From Setoptus koraiensis (Eukaryota > Arthropoda), in the NCBI GenBank assembly GCA_048013815.1, contig CM106585.1, positions 18,724,001 to 18,788,000 on the forward strand: a DNA stretch of 64,000 nt, in the 5' to 3' direction. A program made the translations under genes and the position numbers. Of this stretch, positions 39,401-48,084 are shown in pieces. The notes under the pieces are model-generated. The model saw nothing but the letters and a program-made list of their open reading frames with translations, was not told the DNA's origin and did not search any database. The stretch's first letter is position 1; every line of letters starts with the position of its first letter.

Positions 39401-42400
39401 TGTCGCTCGGTTGTTGCTCGGTTGTTGCCTGGTTGTTGCTCGGCTGTTGCTTGGTTGTTGCTTGGTTGTCGCTCGGTTGTTGCTCGGTTGTTGCCCGGTT
39501 GTTGCGACCGCTTTGCCAGCGACAGCTCACGACTGGCGCTAATGTGCTGCCGCTCCAATCGGTCATTTGAATATCCGAACAATGTCCACACAAATTGCAA
39601 TATGCGAGCATTGCCGGCATGCCAATGTTTGAGCCAGATATCGGCATATTGGACTGCAATAATTGCAGTGCGGCGTGCATATAAAACAGATCGCCATTCA
39701 TACCGACACACTGCACAGTGGTGCTGCTCGTCAACTGTCTTGTGGCAGCAGCGCCGCGACAACCAAGTTTGCCCGTCATGAAATTATGTTTTTGCCCAAT
39801 CTCATTGTTGTTGTTGTTGGCCTGTTGTTGGCCGCTGCGACGGCCGGCCCGACGCTGCCCGATAATCCGTCGCTGCATGCGCAAGGCGACGCTCGCCGCC
39901 GCTTCGATCGAACGCAAGCCTCGAACGAGCGAACGCAAGCCTCGAACGAGCCAAGAAGCACCTTCCAAGTTGCAAGTTCGCGCACACCCGAGAAGCTGCA
40001 AGTTGGCACAGAACCCGAGATTCTCTGTCGGGCTGAGAGTTGCTATGACAACGACAGCAACGACGATCGAAATGCGCACAATCTCCGTGTGATATCACAG
40101 CGTGATCACCGACTGACAGTCGAGCATGTTGTAATTTTGGACAAAAAGTTGAATTGCTAAAAGAAGCGCCGGCTCCCATTGCGACACCAACTTGGCACTC
40201 CGACAGAGTGTGCGATATGGGTCGCCGTTGGCCACGCTGACCAGCAACAGCGGCGGCAACAACAACAGCAACAACAACAGCAGCGGCAACAACAGCAGCG
40301 GCAACAACAGCAGCGGCAACAACAGGGGCGCAGGAAACGTGTGACAGTTGATCCATCACGAGATAGCAGCGAGCCGACATCGTGGGATTAATCTAATTTA
40401 TGGGCCATTTTCGAGCAATAATTGTCACCAGCGGCCAGGTAAACTCTTGTACTTTGTTTGTTTGTTTGTTTGTTGGTGTGCATTGTTGTTGTTCCATCGG
40501 CTGTCGCTCTTCATCAATTGTTGCGGTTTCATCATCGACAAGCGATTAACAGCAACATCAACAACAACAACAACAATGGTTAAAAGCGCCGCCTTATAAC
40601 GCGCGAGCCCGAATCACAGCGAACGGATTTATTATTTACACTTATTTACACCTCGCGCCGTGCCGTTCGAGTTGGCGGCGCCTCGTCGCCAGCTCGAACT
40701 TGCACTGACGGGCGACTTTGTTTGGTCGCATCGACTTTGTTTGGGGGGCCCGCGTGCGCACTCGCCGCTGAGGCGAGAAATAATATCCACTTTGGGGCCG
40801 GATTATCGGCAAACGCCTCCCTCTCTCTCTGCCTTCTTCTTCGCTGCCGCTGCTGCTGCTGGTTCGTGGTCGGCCCAGTGAGGCCCAGTGAGGCCCAGTG
40901 AAGCCCCGCGATGTGCGAGTTCACCCGTCGCCCCATATAGTGAGCCCATATGCTAACTAACGCTGCTGCCCATTGGCGTGTATGACGGCGACTTATATAA
41001 TTGCATTTAAATATCGCACACCTGAGTTGACACGCCACTCCGCTTCTCTTCTGCTCCATATGCCAAGTATTATTGTGTGGATATATAATATTAGATTTAA
41101 TATTAGATTTTTCGTCTCACTGCGATATCTTTGGCTAAATAAGCCGCACGATATGATGTGCGATGCATTACACATCTAATTCTCACTGATTCTCTTCAAG
41201 TCTCTGCAATTTTGTGAGATGCTGGCGTTGCTGAGACGCCTTTAAATCCCTCTATTTGTTGTATTTGTTGTATTTGTCTATCTCACATGTGTGTCAGTGT
41301 ATTGTGCGCCATTTTTTGTTTTGCCCAGCGCGCCAAGTTATGTCATCGCTCAGCCGGGTCCGGCTAACTGGTTGCCTGAGCCGAGGCCACTTGTCAGATG
41401 GTGAGCGCACGCGGGGCCCCAGTTCATCGAAGCGAAACTGGCTGCAACAATAACACTTTTTCTAGCCAACTCTGCTAAGCGATACCCTGGTAAACGATAC
41501 TCTGGTAAACGATGTTTCCTCTTCTAACGGCGAGGCCATACTAATGCCCCCCTGTCCGCCATACAAACCAAATATTTCAATTTGTGTAGCTCGATTGTGC
41601 CCATTGTATGATTGGGCTCGCTTGTTTGTTGGCATTTCCGCTCCGGATCGGCGCTCTCAATTGACCGCTCGAGTGAGCCAACGATGCATTTGCTGCGTCA
41701 GTCCGTCCGTACGTTTGTTTAGTTTATCCTTTGTAAATTGGCAAGCCGTGTGTGTCTCTTTGTGAGCACTGGCCAGCCATCTCGAGCCTAATTGACCGGT
41801 TGTGTGTGCATGAGAAGTGTAGCGGAAAAATATCCACTTTACGGAAGTATCTATTTAGTGTTTGTGAGCAATCAATTTAGAGCAAAAATAGCAAAAATAA
41901 CAAAAATCCATCTGCCTGCCTAATGACTTGTGAGCCTAGTCAATGGCGCCAATAAATGGCCCCGTGATAGGTCGACGCAGATCAAATATTGGCTCTCGGC
42001 GCTCTCGCCAACCACCGCGCCATCCACCGCGCCATCATACCATAACAACTCGCCATGTTATACAAATACTTACAATATTTTCCCTTCGTCTCCAATATCT
42101 GCCAATCATTATTTATCATGCAATGCCGCTCGCATTCACTGTTTGCCCATTACACTGTTTGTCCGATACACTGTTTGTTTGTGTAATTTACTGTTTGGGT
42201 ACCAATTTAGGTAACGAAGTTTACGTCGCAACGGCGGCCAAATTCCTTGGCCAGGACCCATTGATACACAAGACGGGAACGCCGACTCTCCGAACGGAAC
42301 CTTTCAACACAAAACAGCTCAATTGTAAGTAGCTCATATATTGAATTCTCGTTGTTTATCCCTGCCACTGCTCATGCCAACACTAACATACAAACATCTC

Positions 42401-45400
42401 ATTATTGCACCCGTCCGACACAAACACAAAAATCGTACAAAATCGTACAAAATCGTACAAAATCGTACAAAATGCACAAAATGCAGCTCCGAATTTCGTC
42501 AATTCCTTCCAGTATGGCGAGCACGTTTATTTTCTATTTAGAGAGAGCGCCATTGAGTACGAGAATTGCGGCAAGACCGTCTATTCTCGCATTGGTCGAG
42601 TTTGCATAAACGACGCCGGCGGCATAGACAGCAACAGCGAGTTTAGGTGGACATCCTTCGTGAAGGCTCGCCTCAACTGCTCGTTGCCCGGCGAGTTTCC
42701 CTTTTATTTCAACGAAATTCGTAAGTACAATCCCAGGCAACACACACACACAATAAGTGGATAAATGCAAATTGCTCATCATGCGATACAAATAAAACTT
42801 TATCTCTCTCCCTATCTCAACCCCAATGCAGAGTCCTCAACTTCGGTCCATACCGGATATTACAACGGCCAGCAAGCGGACATATTGTACGCCGTGTTCA
42901 CCACTCCGTCGAACTCTATCGGCGGCTCGGCGGTTTGCGCCTACCGGATGTCGGACGTGTTGGCTGCGTTCAACGGGCCCTTTAAATGGCAGGAGAACGC
43001 CACATCCAACTGGTGAGTGAAAATGTCAATTATGCGCTCACATAATTAATTAGCATAATCAATTATATCAATTATATAAGATTTAAATAAGATTCAGAGA
43101 GCTAACAACGTAATCTAATGTCCACAGGCTGCCCGTTCCCGAGGAGGCCATTCCGCGACCCCGGCCCGGCACTTGTTTGCCGCCGGGCGAGCACGCCTCG
43201 TTGGGCGTCTACTCGTTTATTACCAGAAATCCGTTGATGGATCAGGCTGTGTCGGCCTTTTGGAGCCAGCCCCTGGTGTCGATGCCCAGTCTAAATTGGC
43301 GCTTCACACAAGTGGCCGTAGACACACAAATTGACGTTAACAGCCGCCAACCTGTTGACGTTGTGTTTGTGGCCACTTCCGATGGGCGAATACTCAAATT
43401 GTTCAATCCGTTCACAACGCTGTATCCGCCCCCCAATTCGGCCGACAATTTATCCGGCGAAGGCGACAATTTGGTCCAATTGGACAACGTTATGTCGGCG
43501 CCGCGCATCAACAACAACCAGCAGCAGCAGCAGCACCCGTACCACCATCAGACTACTCAGCCGCCACCGCCAATATCTGCCTACTCATACGCGGACTCCA
43601 CCAACGAGCCCATAGTTGGCAACGGCGCCCCCTCAATGATGACGGGCACTCAATTGAATAGAAACAATCGCTTGAATGGGGCCAATGGGGCCGCCGCTAC
43701 CAGAGAGCAGCGCGGCGCAACGGCGGGCATCAACGCCAACTTGTATCTGGCCGCTGCAAGGAAATCGTCCTCAAATTTGGGCCAAATGATGTCACCAGAG
43801 CTCATAAGTGATACAATTATTGTAGAGGAATTGCAAGTGTTTGATACGCGCACGCCAATTATTAATTTACACATTTACCACACACATCACGAGGCCAAAT
43901 TGATAGTGGTCAGTCAGCGTCAAATTAAATCCATACCGTTGTTCCGGTGCGAGCGAGCCAAGACATGCCACGATTGTCAGCAATTGCGCGACCCATATTG
44001 CGCCTGGGACATTCAAACGCAACAGTGCCAATATAATTACAATTTAAATAGCATAAATTACCAGGGCAACAGCAACAACAACAACATTGGCGGATACCCG
44101 TACGCCAATCCATTCAGACAGCAGAGGCCGTCGGGCGTCAACGGTAGCAGCTCCGTCATGATTGCTTGGAATGGCCAGTGTCCGGCCGACGGCAACACTG
44201 CCGATCAGCTCGCTGTTGCTTCGTCGATGGCAGTGGGGCCCATAGTGAACAGTATTAATCATCCCACCATGTCTGTGATACCGCGTTATGACTTAAAATT
44301 GTCGCCACTGACTGGCAGCAGCAGCAGCAATCAATATGCTGCCGCCACTGGCGGCCAGCAGCAAGACCCGCACGAAGTGACCCCGTCGAGCTATGTGACC
44401 ACCAGCAGCCAATTGGTGGTAATCAATAATTTATTCAACAGTATGCAGGGTCTCGTTTATCGCGACTCGTCGCTGTTGTTGTTGCCCACATTGGCTCAGG
44501 CGACGGCCTCTACGCCGGTCGGTCACGACCAATGTTTGACATTGTGCAACAATTATCAGCATCTCTACAACGGCCGACAACTGCTCAACTCTGCCACTAC
44601 TCAACTACAAAATCCCCTTTGCAACACAATAGCCGCCGACGGATGCGAACCCCACAGCGGCGGCCTGAAGCAATCGGGCGCCGCCAGCGGCGGCCAGACT
44701 CTCGGATCGGGCGCCAACTCTGTCATGATCAGTTCGCCAAATGCCTATTCTACCAACGAAAGTCTGGCGTTTGCCATCATTACATCGGCATTTTGTGCCC
44801 TAGTTATTGGACTCATATTTGGCTTTTTGTTTGGCAAGAACCGGAAGAGCGGCCACGATTCCTCTGTTTGTTCTTCCACATTTGACGATGCCAATTTGTA
44901 CATATCGACGGCCAGCAGTGCAGCCACTCATCATCATCATCATCATCTCAGCAATTATCAGCAGCAGCACAACAATTTGCACGGCGGAACATCGTTGATA
45001 CAAACACGCCAACACCATCACAGCAACATATACTCTGGCCAGCCAGTTGTCCAGCAAACAACCACGGGTCCCATGAGCGGTCAGCAGTCGTCGTTGACTC
45101 CGCACGAGATGCAACATTTACTCCAACAACAACAACAACAGCAACAACAAATAAACGGCAATCAAACTCTAATCAATCTGATGACTGCCAGCTCGACCGC
45201 AACCACAAATTCGCCAACGGGCCTACAAACAAACAATCACCTGTACAACAATGCCTTTACTTCGGCGTTACAGCAGCAGCAACAGCAACAACAACAACAA
45301 CAGAAACAACCACCGCAACTACCACAACTACCACAACAACTGCAATTGCAACAGCAACAACAGCATCTCATTAACAGCAACAGACCCGTTGCACGGGGCG

Positions 45401-45420
45401 CCATGAAGGCAGATCTCTGA
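15556..45420 (+). CDS. Sema1a: Class-1 transmembrane semaphorin (Sema-1a-like), partial at the 5' end; six exons
   Basis: This is a membrane-anchored axon-guidance ligand or receptor that would act with plexins at the cell surface. The joined exons (15556-15732, 19615-19684, 42211-42324, 42487-42720, 42832-43012, 43128-45420) read in order as sema-domain blocks. Recognisable pieces are [81 protein letters not shown] and [14 protein letters not shown] domain follows ([20 protein letters not shown]; 43948-44035), then one transmembrane helix (about 44762-44839) and a His- and Gln-rich cytoplasmic tail. There is no Ig domain, as in class 1. Splice phases (0, 1, 1, 1, 2) are compatible at every junction. 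The signal peptide and first blade are not found. Introns of 3,882 and 22,526 bp contrast with three of 111-162 bp. The last exon carries an unusual low-complexity insertion in the propeller. A poly(A) signal lies at 45448-45453. Confidence 0.93.
17820..17863. repeat. Inverted repeat, 12-bp perfect stem
   Basis: ACTGTTGAGATG at 17820-17831 pairs with CATCTCAACAGT at 17852-17863. A further short CAGT/ACTG pairing lies inside the loop. Confidence 0.75.
18192..18266. repeat. 12-bp tandem repeat, about 6 copies
   Basis: Unit TTGTTTCGCTGT. The last three copies share a TTT to TGT substitution, so the array grew in two steps. Confidence 0.85.
19615..19684 (+). CDS. Sema1a: Semaphorin exon B (70 nt, TCPYTDN block)
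   Basis: Encodes [15 protein letters not shown] followed by RTVTSTYA, equivalent to the fly segment with VCPYDPRHNSTS. It is bounded by CCAG and GTAAGT, entered at phase 0 and left at phase 1. The exon itself starts with GT (AG|GT). Confidence 0.85.
19793..19846. repeat. 12-bp tandem repeat (GAATATCCAGYG), about 4-5 copies
   Basis: Copies GAATATCCAGTG, GAATATCCAGCG and GAATATCTAGCG follow one another about 100 bp inside the giant intron. Confidence 0.8.
27373..27482. repeat. 28-bp tandem repeat, about 4 copies
   Basis: Each unit starts CGTCGTCGTAT, continues with an A/T-rich box and a CGCTYAYRTAT segment. The last copy runs into an AT-rich hairpin. Confidence 0.85.
27481..27512. repeat. Hairpin-forming palindrome around (TA)n
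   Basis: CGTCGAAATA at 27481-27490 pairs perfectly with TATTTCGACG at 27503-27512, enclosing alternating TA bases that can extend the stem. Confidence 0.8.
28224..28378. repeat. 14-bp tandem repeat, 11 copies
   Basis: Diverged copies of AACGACTCGCAGAG are in register over 155 bp. The 14-bp period is not a multiple of three, so the open frame across it ([16 protein letters not shown] and similar) is probably not a real protein. Confidence 0.85.
28623..28702. repeat. 16-bp tandem repeat, 5 near-perfect copies
   Basis: Unit GGGCCCGTTCCATTCG. The copies show no divergence that I can see, so the array is young or kept uniform. Confidence 0.9.
29648..29711. repeat. 14-bp tandem repeat (GCCGGTTGTTGGCT), 3 copies plus decayed tail
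   Basis: Three identical units are followed by shorter GTTGGCT and GTTGGTT steps. Confidence 0.8.
31849..31910. repeat. Cluster of direct and inverted GAGCCTCA motifs
   Basis: Three direct copies of GAGCCTCA and one inverted copy (TGAGGCTC), with a further TGAGG, lie within about 60 bp and can form alternative hairpins. Confidence 0.7.
32358..32405. repeat. Strong hairpin, 20-bp stem with one mismatch
   Basis: ATATTATGCCCCCGCCGTGT at 32358-32377 pairs with ACACGGCGCGGGCATAATAT at 32386-32405. The loop is 8 nt (GTATGGGT). Only one position in the stem fails to pair. Confidence 0.85.
34532..34663. repeat. Three consecutive hairpins within 132 bp
   Basis: Hairpin 1: GCCTTGGC (34532-34539) with GCCAAGGC (34555-34562). 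Hairpin 2: a 21-bp stem between 34582-34602 and 34608-34628 with one mismatch and a 5-nt loop. Hairpin 3: CTGCTCGGCACACA (34628-34641) with TGTGTGCCGAGCAG (34650-34663), a perfect 14-bp stem. Hairpins 2 and 3 abut at base 34628. Confidence 0.85.
37555..37655. repeat. 26-bp tandem repeat, about 3 copies plus a diverged fourth
   Basis: Unit GTGAGCAGTCACAAAGCCGG plus CCCGGC. Each unit contains a GTGAGCAGTCAC half-palindrome. Copy 4 reads TATGAGCAGTCATAATGCC. Confidence 0.8.
38685..38774. repeat. 18-bp tandem repeat, 5 copies
   Basis: Unit GGGCCGGATAATGTAGAC with one or two changes per copy; the last copy decays into GGATGA. Confidence 0.88.
39393..39502. repeat. 11-bp tandem repeat, 10 copies
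   Basis: Unit TGCTCGGTTGT in perfect 11-bp register. The open frames it produces in several phases are repeat artefacts. Confidence 0.88.
40246..40326. repeat. CAG/CAA microsatellite with a 15-bp higher-order unit
   Basis: CAGCGGCAACAACAG is repeated three to four times within a longer CAA/CAG tract. Confidence 0.75.
42211..42324 (+). CDS. Sema1a: Semaphorin exon C ([16 protein letters not shown] block)
   Basis: Encodes [17 protein letters not shown] and on to NTKQLN, matching the fly segment with ELYSGTVADFSGSDP. The acceptor is TTTAG|GTAACG, so the exon starts with a donor-like GTAA. The donor after AAT T is GTAAGT (phase 1). Confidence 0.9.
42431..42470. repeat. 10-bp tandem repeat (AATCGTACAA), 4 perfect copies, in an intron
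   Basis: This A-rich array fills the 3' end of the 162-bp intron. It ends 16 bp before the acceptor AG at 42485-42486, where a pyrimidine tract would be expected. Confidence 0.9.
42487..42720 (+). CDS. Sema1a: Semaphorin exon D ([13 protein letters not shown] / FPFYFNEI block)
   Basis: Encodes [45 protein letters not shown] and FPFYFNEI, the most conserved part of the sema propeller. It enters and leaves at phase 1 with donor GTAAGT. Confidence 0.95.
42832..43012 (+). CDS. Sema1a: Semaphorin exon E ([17 protein letters not shown] block)
   Basis: Encodes [32 protein letters not shown] and then [10 protein letters not shown]. The acceptor has a good pyrimidine tract (TATCTCTCTCCCTATCTC). The donor GTGAGT splits the W codon (phase 2). 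Confidence 0.95.
43128..45420 (+). CDS. Sema1a: Semaphorin terminal exon (end of propeller, PSI, TM, cytoplasmic tail)
   Basis: The 2.3-kb exon starts with [16 protein letters not shown] and continues [10 protein letters not shown] and [14 protein letters not shown] low-complexity insertion occupies about 43412-43805 (N, Q, P and A rich). The last strands then resume with [17 protein letters not shown] and [16 protein letters not shown]. The PSI domain is at 43948-44035 and the transmembrane helix at 44762-44839. The cytoplasmic side has six consecutive His codons (near 44930) and several long Gln runs. The stop is TGA at 45418-45420. Confidence 0.93.
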
Positions 45421-45784
45421 TTGACGTTGCCATTGATTATATATGCAAATAAATGATGTGGCCAGCAAAACGAAATTTATGATCTAATTAATTTTCGATA
45501 ATTAATGCGATCGCTTAAAATTACACATGTACCTAAGTGACCAACTAGTGAGATAAAAGAACATGCAAATTATATGTATACATGACAATTATACATGTAC
45601 ATGAAGTGTGTCTGTGTTTGCACCACCTAAGAATAATGCAGCCCATACATACAACTTTGATTTATTAATAAAGAGTTGATTATTAACATTACTCATCGCA
45701 TTAGTCTGACCATATTGATCCTGCTCAATATCATACGACTCGACTATATTGATTTTCACTTTTTTTTTTGCTACCATTCCGTTA
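45421..45784. other. Convergent intergenic region with poly(A) signals on both strands
   Basis: AATAAA at 45448-45453 would serve the semaphorin. TTTATT at 45661-45666 is an AATAAA for the minus-strand secreted-repeat gene, and another plus-strand AATAAA follows at 45667-45672. From here on the DNA is clearly more AT-rich than the semaphorin introns. Confidence 0.7.
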
Positions 45785-47617
45785 CTAGCTCTGTTCCTTC
45801 TTCGATTCGCTCTTCTTGTTGGATCCCGTGGTCGATTCGCCAGTCCGGCCGGATCCGTTGGTTGATTCGCTCTTCTGGTTAGATTCAGTGGTCGACTCGC
45901 CTTTCTTGTTGGATCCCGAAGTCGATTCGCCCTCCTGGTTGGCTCTCGTGCTCGACTCTCCTATCTGATCGGATCCCGTAGTAGATTCACTCTTCTTGTT
46001 GGACCCCGTGCTTGATCCGCTAGTCCGGCCGGATCCAGTGGTCTGATCGCTCTTCTGGTTAAATCCAGTGGTCAATTCGCCTTCCTGGTTGGCTCTCGTG
46101 CTCGACTCTCCTATCTGATCGGATCCCGTAGTAGATTCGCTCTTCTGGTTGGACCCCCTGCTCGATTCGCCAGTACGGTCTGGTCCAGCGGCCTGATCGC
46201 TCTTCTGGTTAGATCCAGTGGTCGATTCGCCTTTCTGGTTGGCTCTCGTGTTTGACTCTCCTGTCCGATTGGATCCTGTAGTAGATTCACTCTTCTTGTT
46301 AGATTCTGTGCTCGATTCGCCAGTACGGTCGGGTCTATTGGTTGATTCGCTCTTCTGGTTAGATCCGATGGTCGATTCGCCTTTCTGGTTGGATCCTGTA
46401 GTAGATTCACTCTTCTTGTTGGATCCTGTGCTCGATTCGCCAGTACGGTCGGGTCCATTGGTTGATTCACTCTTCTTGTTAGATTCAGTGGTCGATTTGC
46501 CTTTCTGGTTGGCTCTCGTGCTCGACTCTCCTGTCCGATCGGATCCTGTAGTAGATTCACTCTTCTGGTTGGACCCCGTGCTCGATTCGCTAGTCTGGCC
46601 GGATCCAGTGGTCTGCTCGTCCTTCTGGTCGACTTTAGAGGTCGATCCGCTTTTCTGATCTGATCCCGCGGTTGATTCGCCTTTCTGGTTAGATCCTGTG
46701 GTCGACTCGCCAGATTCTTTGACACTGCTGACATTGTTCTGGCCTGTTGTTGTCGCATTTTTGTCACCGTTTGCCTTTGAGACGCTTGTCTTATTGTTGC
46801 TGCTATTGTCAGTCGGATCGGACAACTCGTCGACCTGTCTTTCATGGTCATCATTTCTATTGTCCGATTGAGAAGAGCGATTGTTTTCGCTTGAAGAATT
46901 TTGATTTTTCGTCTCATTATCACCATTATCACCTGTGACACTTTTGGGGCCTCCATTGGTATTGCCCTCTTGCTTGCTGGAAGTTTGTCGAGCATTTTGG
47001 TCTCTGTCGTTCGAACGAGAATTCTCGAGGTTTTTCTTGTTAGAATCATCCGTTCTTTCACTGTTGCCACTTAAATTGTCGTCATCATCATTGTAACTCT
47101 TACTTGAATCATTTTTTTCGATCTTATCATCGGCACGGTTCTTGTTAGAATTTTCATCTGCTTCTTGCGAATCACTTTGTTGCCTATCGCTCCCATTTGA
47201 ATCTCTTGATCCTTGCTCGTTGTCACGCTTGTTGAAGTTGTCACTATTGACCTTACTTAGGTCTTGTCTATCAGAGCTCTCTTCCGAAATGTTATTTCTG
47301 TCAGATCGGTGACCGTTGTCGTTGAGGTTTTTGCCTTTAGTATTGTTGCCATTGTTACTAGAATCATCGTTATTTCCTATAGAACCAATTTGGATGTTGA
47401 TGTTTTTATCTCTTTTGACTCGTTTGAGAGGACCTAAGTTGCTGTGTCCAGTATGTGAAACAAGTTCAGAATTTTTGCTCTCCTCGGAATCCCTCCCGAG
47501 TGACAGCGATGATAATTTTTGATCGTAAGCAGGCGAAGCAGCGGCTCCGTGGTGGCCGACATAGGTAATGAAAACGAGCGCCATTACAACGTAGATCTTA
47601 TTAACATGAATGTCCAT
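45785..47617 (-). CDS. Secreted Ser/Thr/Gly/Lys-rich decapeptide-repeat protein
   Basis: I do not recognise the family. I start the protein at 47617 (MDIHVNKIYVVMALVF) because it gives a good signal peptide; an upstream in-frame Met at 47659 would add 14 basic residues. A possible furin site, LKRVKR, lies about 55 residues in. A hydrophilic N/D/S-rich stretch of about 240 residues follows, then about 30 decapeptides of the type ESTTGSNQKS (45809-46708). These fall into a five-decamer, about 150-bp higher-order unit, for example ESTTGSDQIG then ESSTRANQEG. There is no cysteine in the repeats and no transmembrane helix after the signal. It could be an extracellular matrix, silk-like, cement or mucin-type protein, since Ser/Thr density would allow O-glycosylation, but that is inference. 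Antisense frames through the array are shadows. Confidence 0.8.
   Translation of the reverse strand: MDIHVNKIYVVMALVFITYVGHHGAAASPAYDQKLSSLSLGRDSEESKNSELVSHTGHSNLGPLKRVKRDKNINIQIGSIGNNDDSSNNGNNTKGKNLNDNGHRSDRNNISEESSDRQDLSKVNSDNFNKRDNEQGSRDSNGSDRQQSDSQEADENSNKNRADDKIEKNDSSKSYNDDDDNLSGNSERTDDSNKKNLENSRSNDRDQNARQTSSKQEGNTNGGPKSVTGDNGDNETKNQNSSSENNRSSQSDNRNDDHERQVDELSDPTDNSSNNKTSVSKANGDKNATTTGQNNVSSVKESGESTTGSNQKGESTAGSDQKSGSTSKVDQKDEQTTGSGQTSESSTGSNQKSESTTGSDRTGESSTRANQKGKSTTESNKKSESTNGPDRTGESSTGSNKKSESTTGSNQKGESTIGSNQKSESTNRPDRTGESSTESNKKSESTTGSNRTGESNTRANQKGESTTGSNQKSDQAAGPDRTGESSRGSNQKSESTTGSDQIGESSTRANQEGELTTGFNQKSDQTTGSGRTSGSSTGSNKKSESTTGSDQIGESSTRANQEGESTSGSNKKGESTTESNQKSESTNGSGRTGESTTGSNKKSESKKEQS
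45809..46708 (-). repeat. 30-bp coding tandem repeat (about 30 copies) with a 150-bp higher-order period
   Basis: Each 30-bp unit encodes a decapeptide. Every fifth unit is most alike, for example the ESTTGSDQIG/ESSTRANQEG pair recurs exactly 50 residues apart. Array expansion therefore proceeded by blocks of five units. Confidence 0.88.
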
Positions 47618-48084
47618 TGTGGATTGATTTAATTTTTTCTTCCGTGCACAAAAATACAAGAATCCCGTAGCCCGGTTGATGCAAAAATATCTATGTGGAT
47701 CTACAAGTGTAGTCGGACAGACAAGGAACGATCAATTTAAATTCTGTTTTTTCCAACTCCTCGCGTCAAGAATGCACACCGAGAAAGCTCTGATGAGTAA
47801 ATTATACACGCGGTTAAAATCAAACAGAGTGCCTCGGAAAGCGCCCCATCAATATTATTCGTGAATTTGTTTGCAATCTGAATTATTATCCACATCATGT
47901 GTTTGCGATCTATAATCGATAATGCATCATCACCCAGCTATAAATAGAAAAACCAGTCGATGAGTGGAGCTTTTTCTGCGTCAAAAGGGACCCGTGACGT
48001 CAACGGTAATGATAAAATGCAAGTTTGTAAAGATAGTTAATTGCTGAAATTGAACAAATTTGACGTATTGTAGGTTTTTATTTT
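47618..48084. other. Intergenic region, AT-rich
   Basis: This is the upstream region of the secreted-repeat gene and the downstream region of the next minus-strand gene. TTTATT at 48077-48082 is a minus-strand AATAAA three bases past that gene's stop. I see no other gene. Confidence 0.6.

Larger units (their letters stand above)
19685..42210 (+). other. Sema1a: Giant semaphorin intron (22.5 kb), no nested gene seen
   Basis: Reading passes directly from exon B (TSTYA) to exon C ([12 protein letters not shown]) with no missing family residues, so this is one intron. It is filled with microsatellites (CAA, GTC, TG), short-period arrays, hairpins and GGGGCCCC palindromes, several listed separately. 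I recognise no transposase, reverse transcriptase, tRNA or host gene in it. Confidence 0.8.

Noticed and set aside
46218-46658. 146-codon plus-strand frame with VDSLFLLDSV-type repeats
   Set aside because: It is the antisense shadow of the secreted decapeptide-repeat gene.
46111-47070. 319-codon minus-strand frame overlapping the secreted-repeat gene
   Set aside because: It is an alternative frame of the same 30-bp repeat; it lacks a signal peptide and sensible composition.
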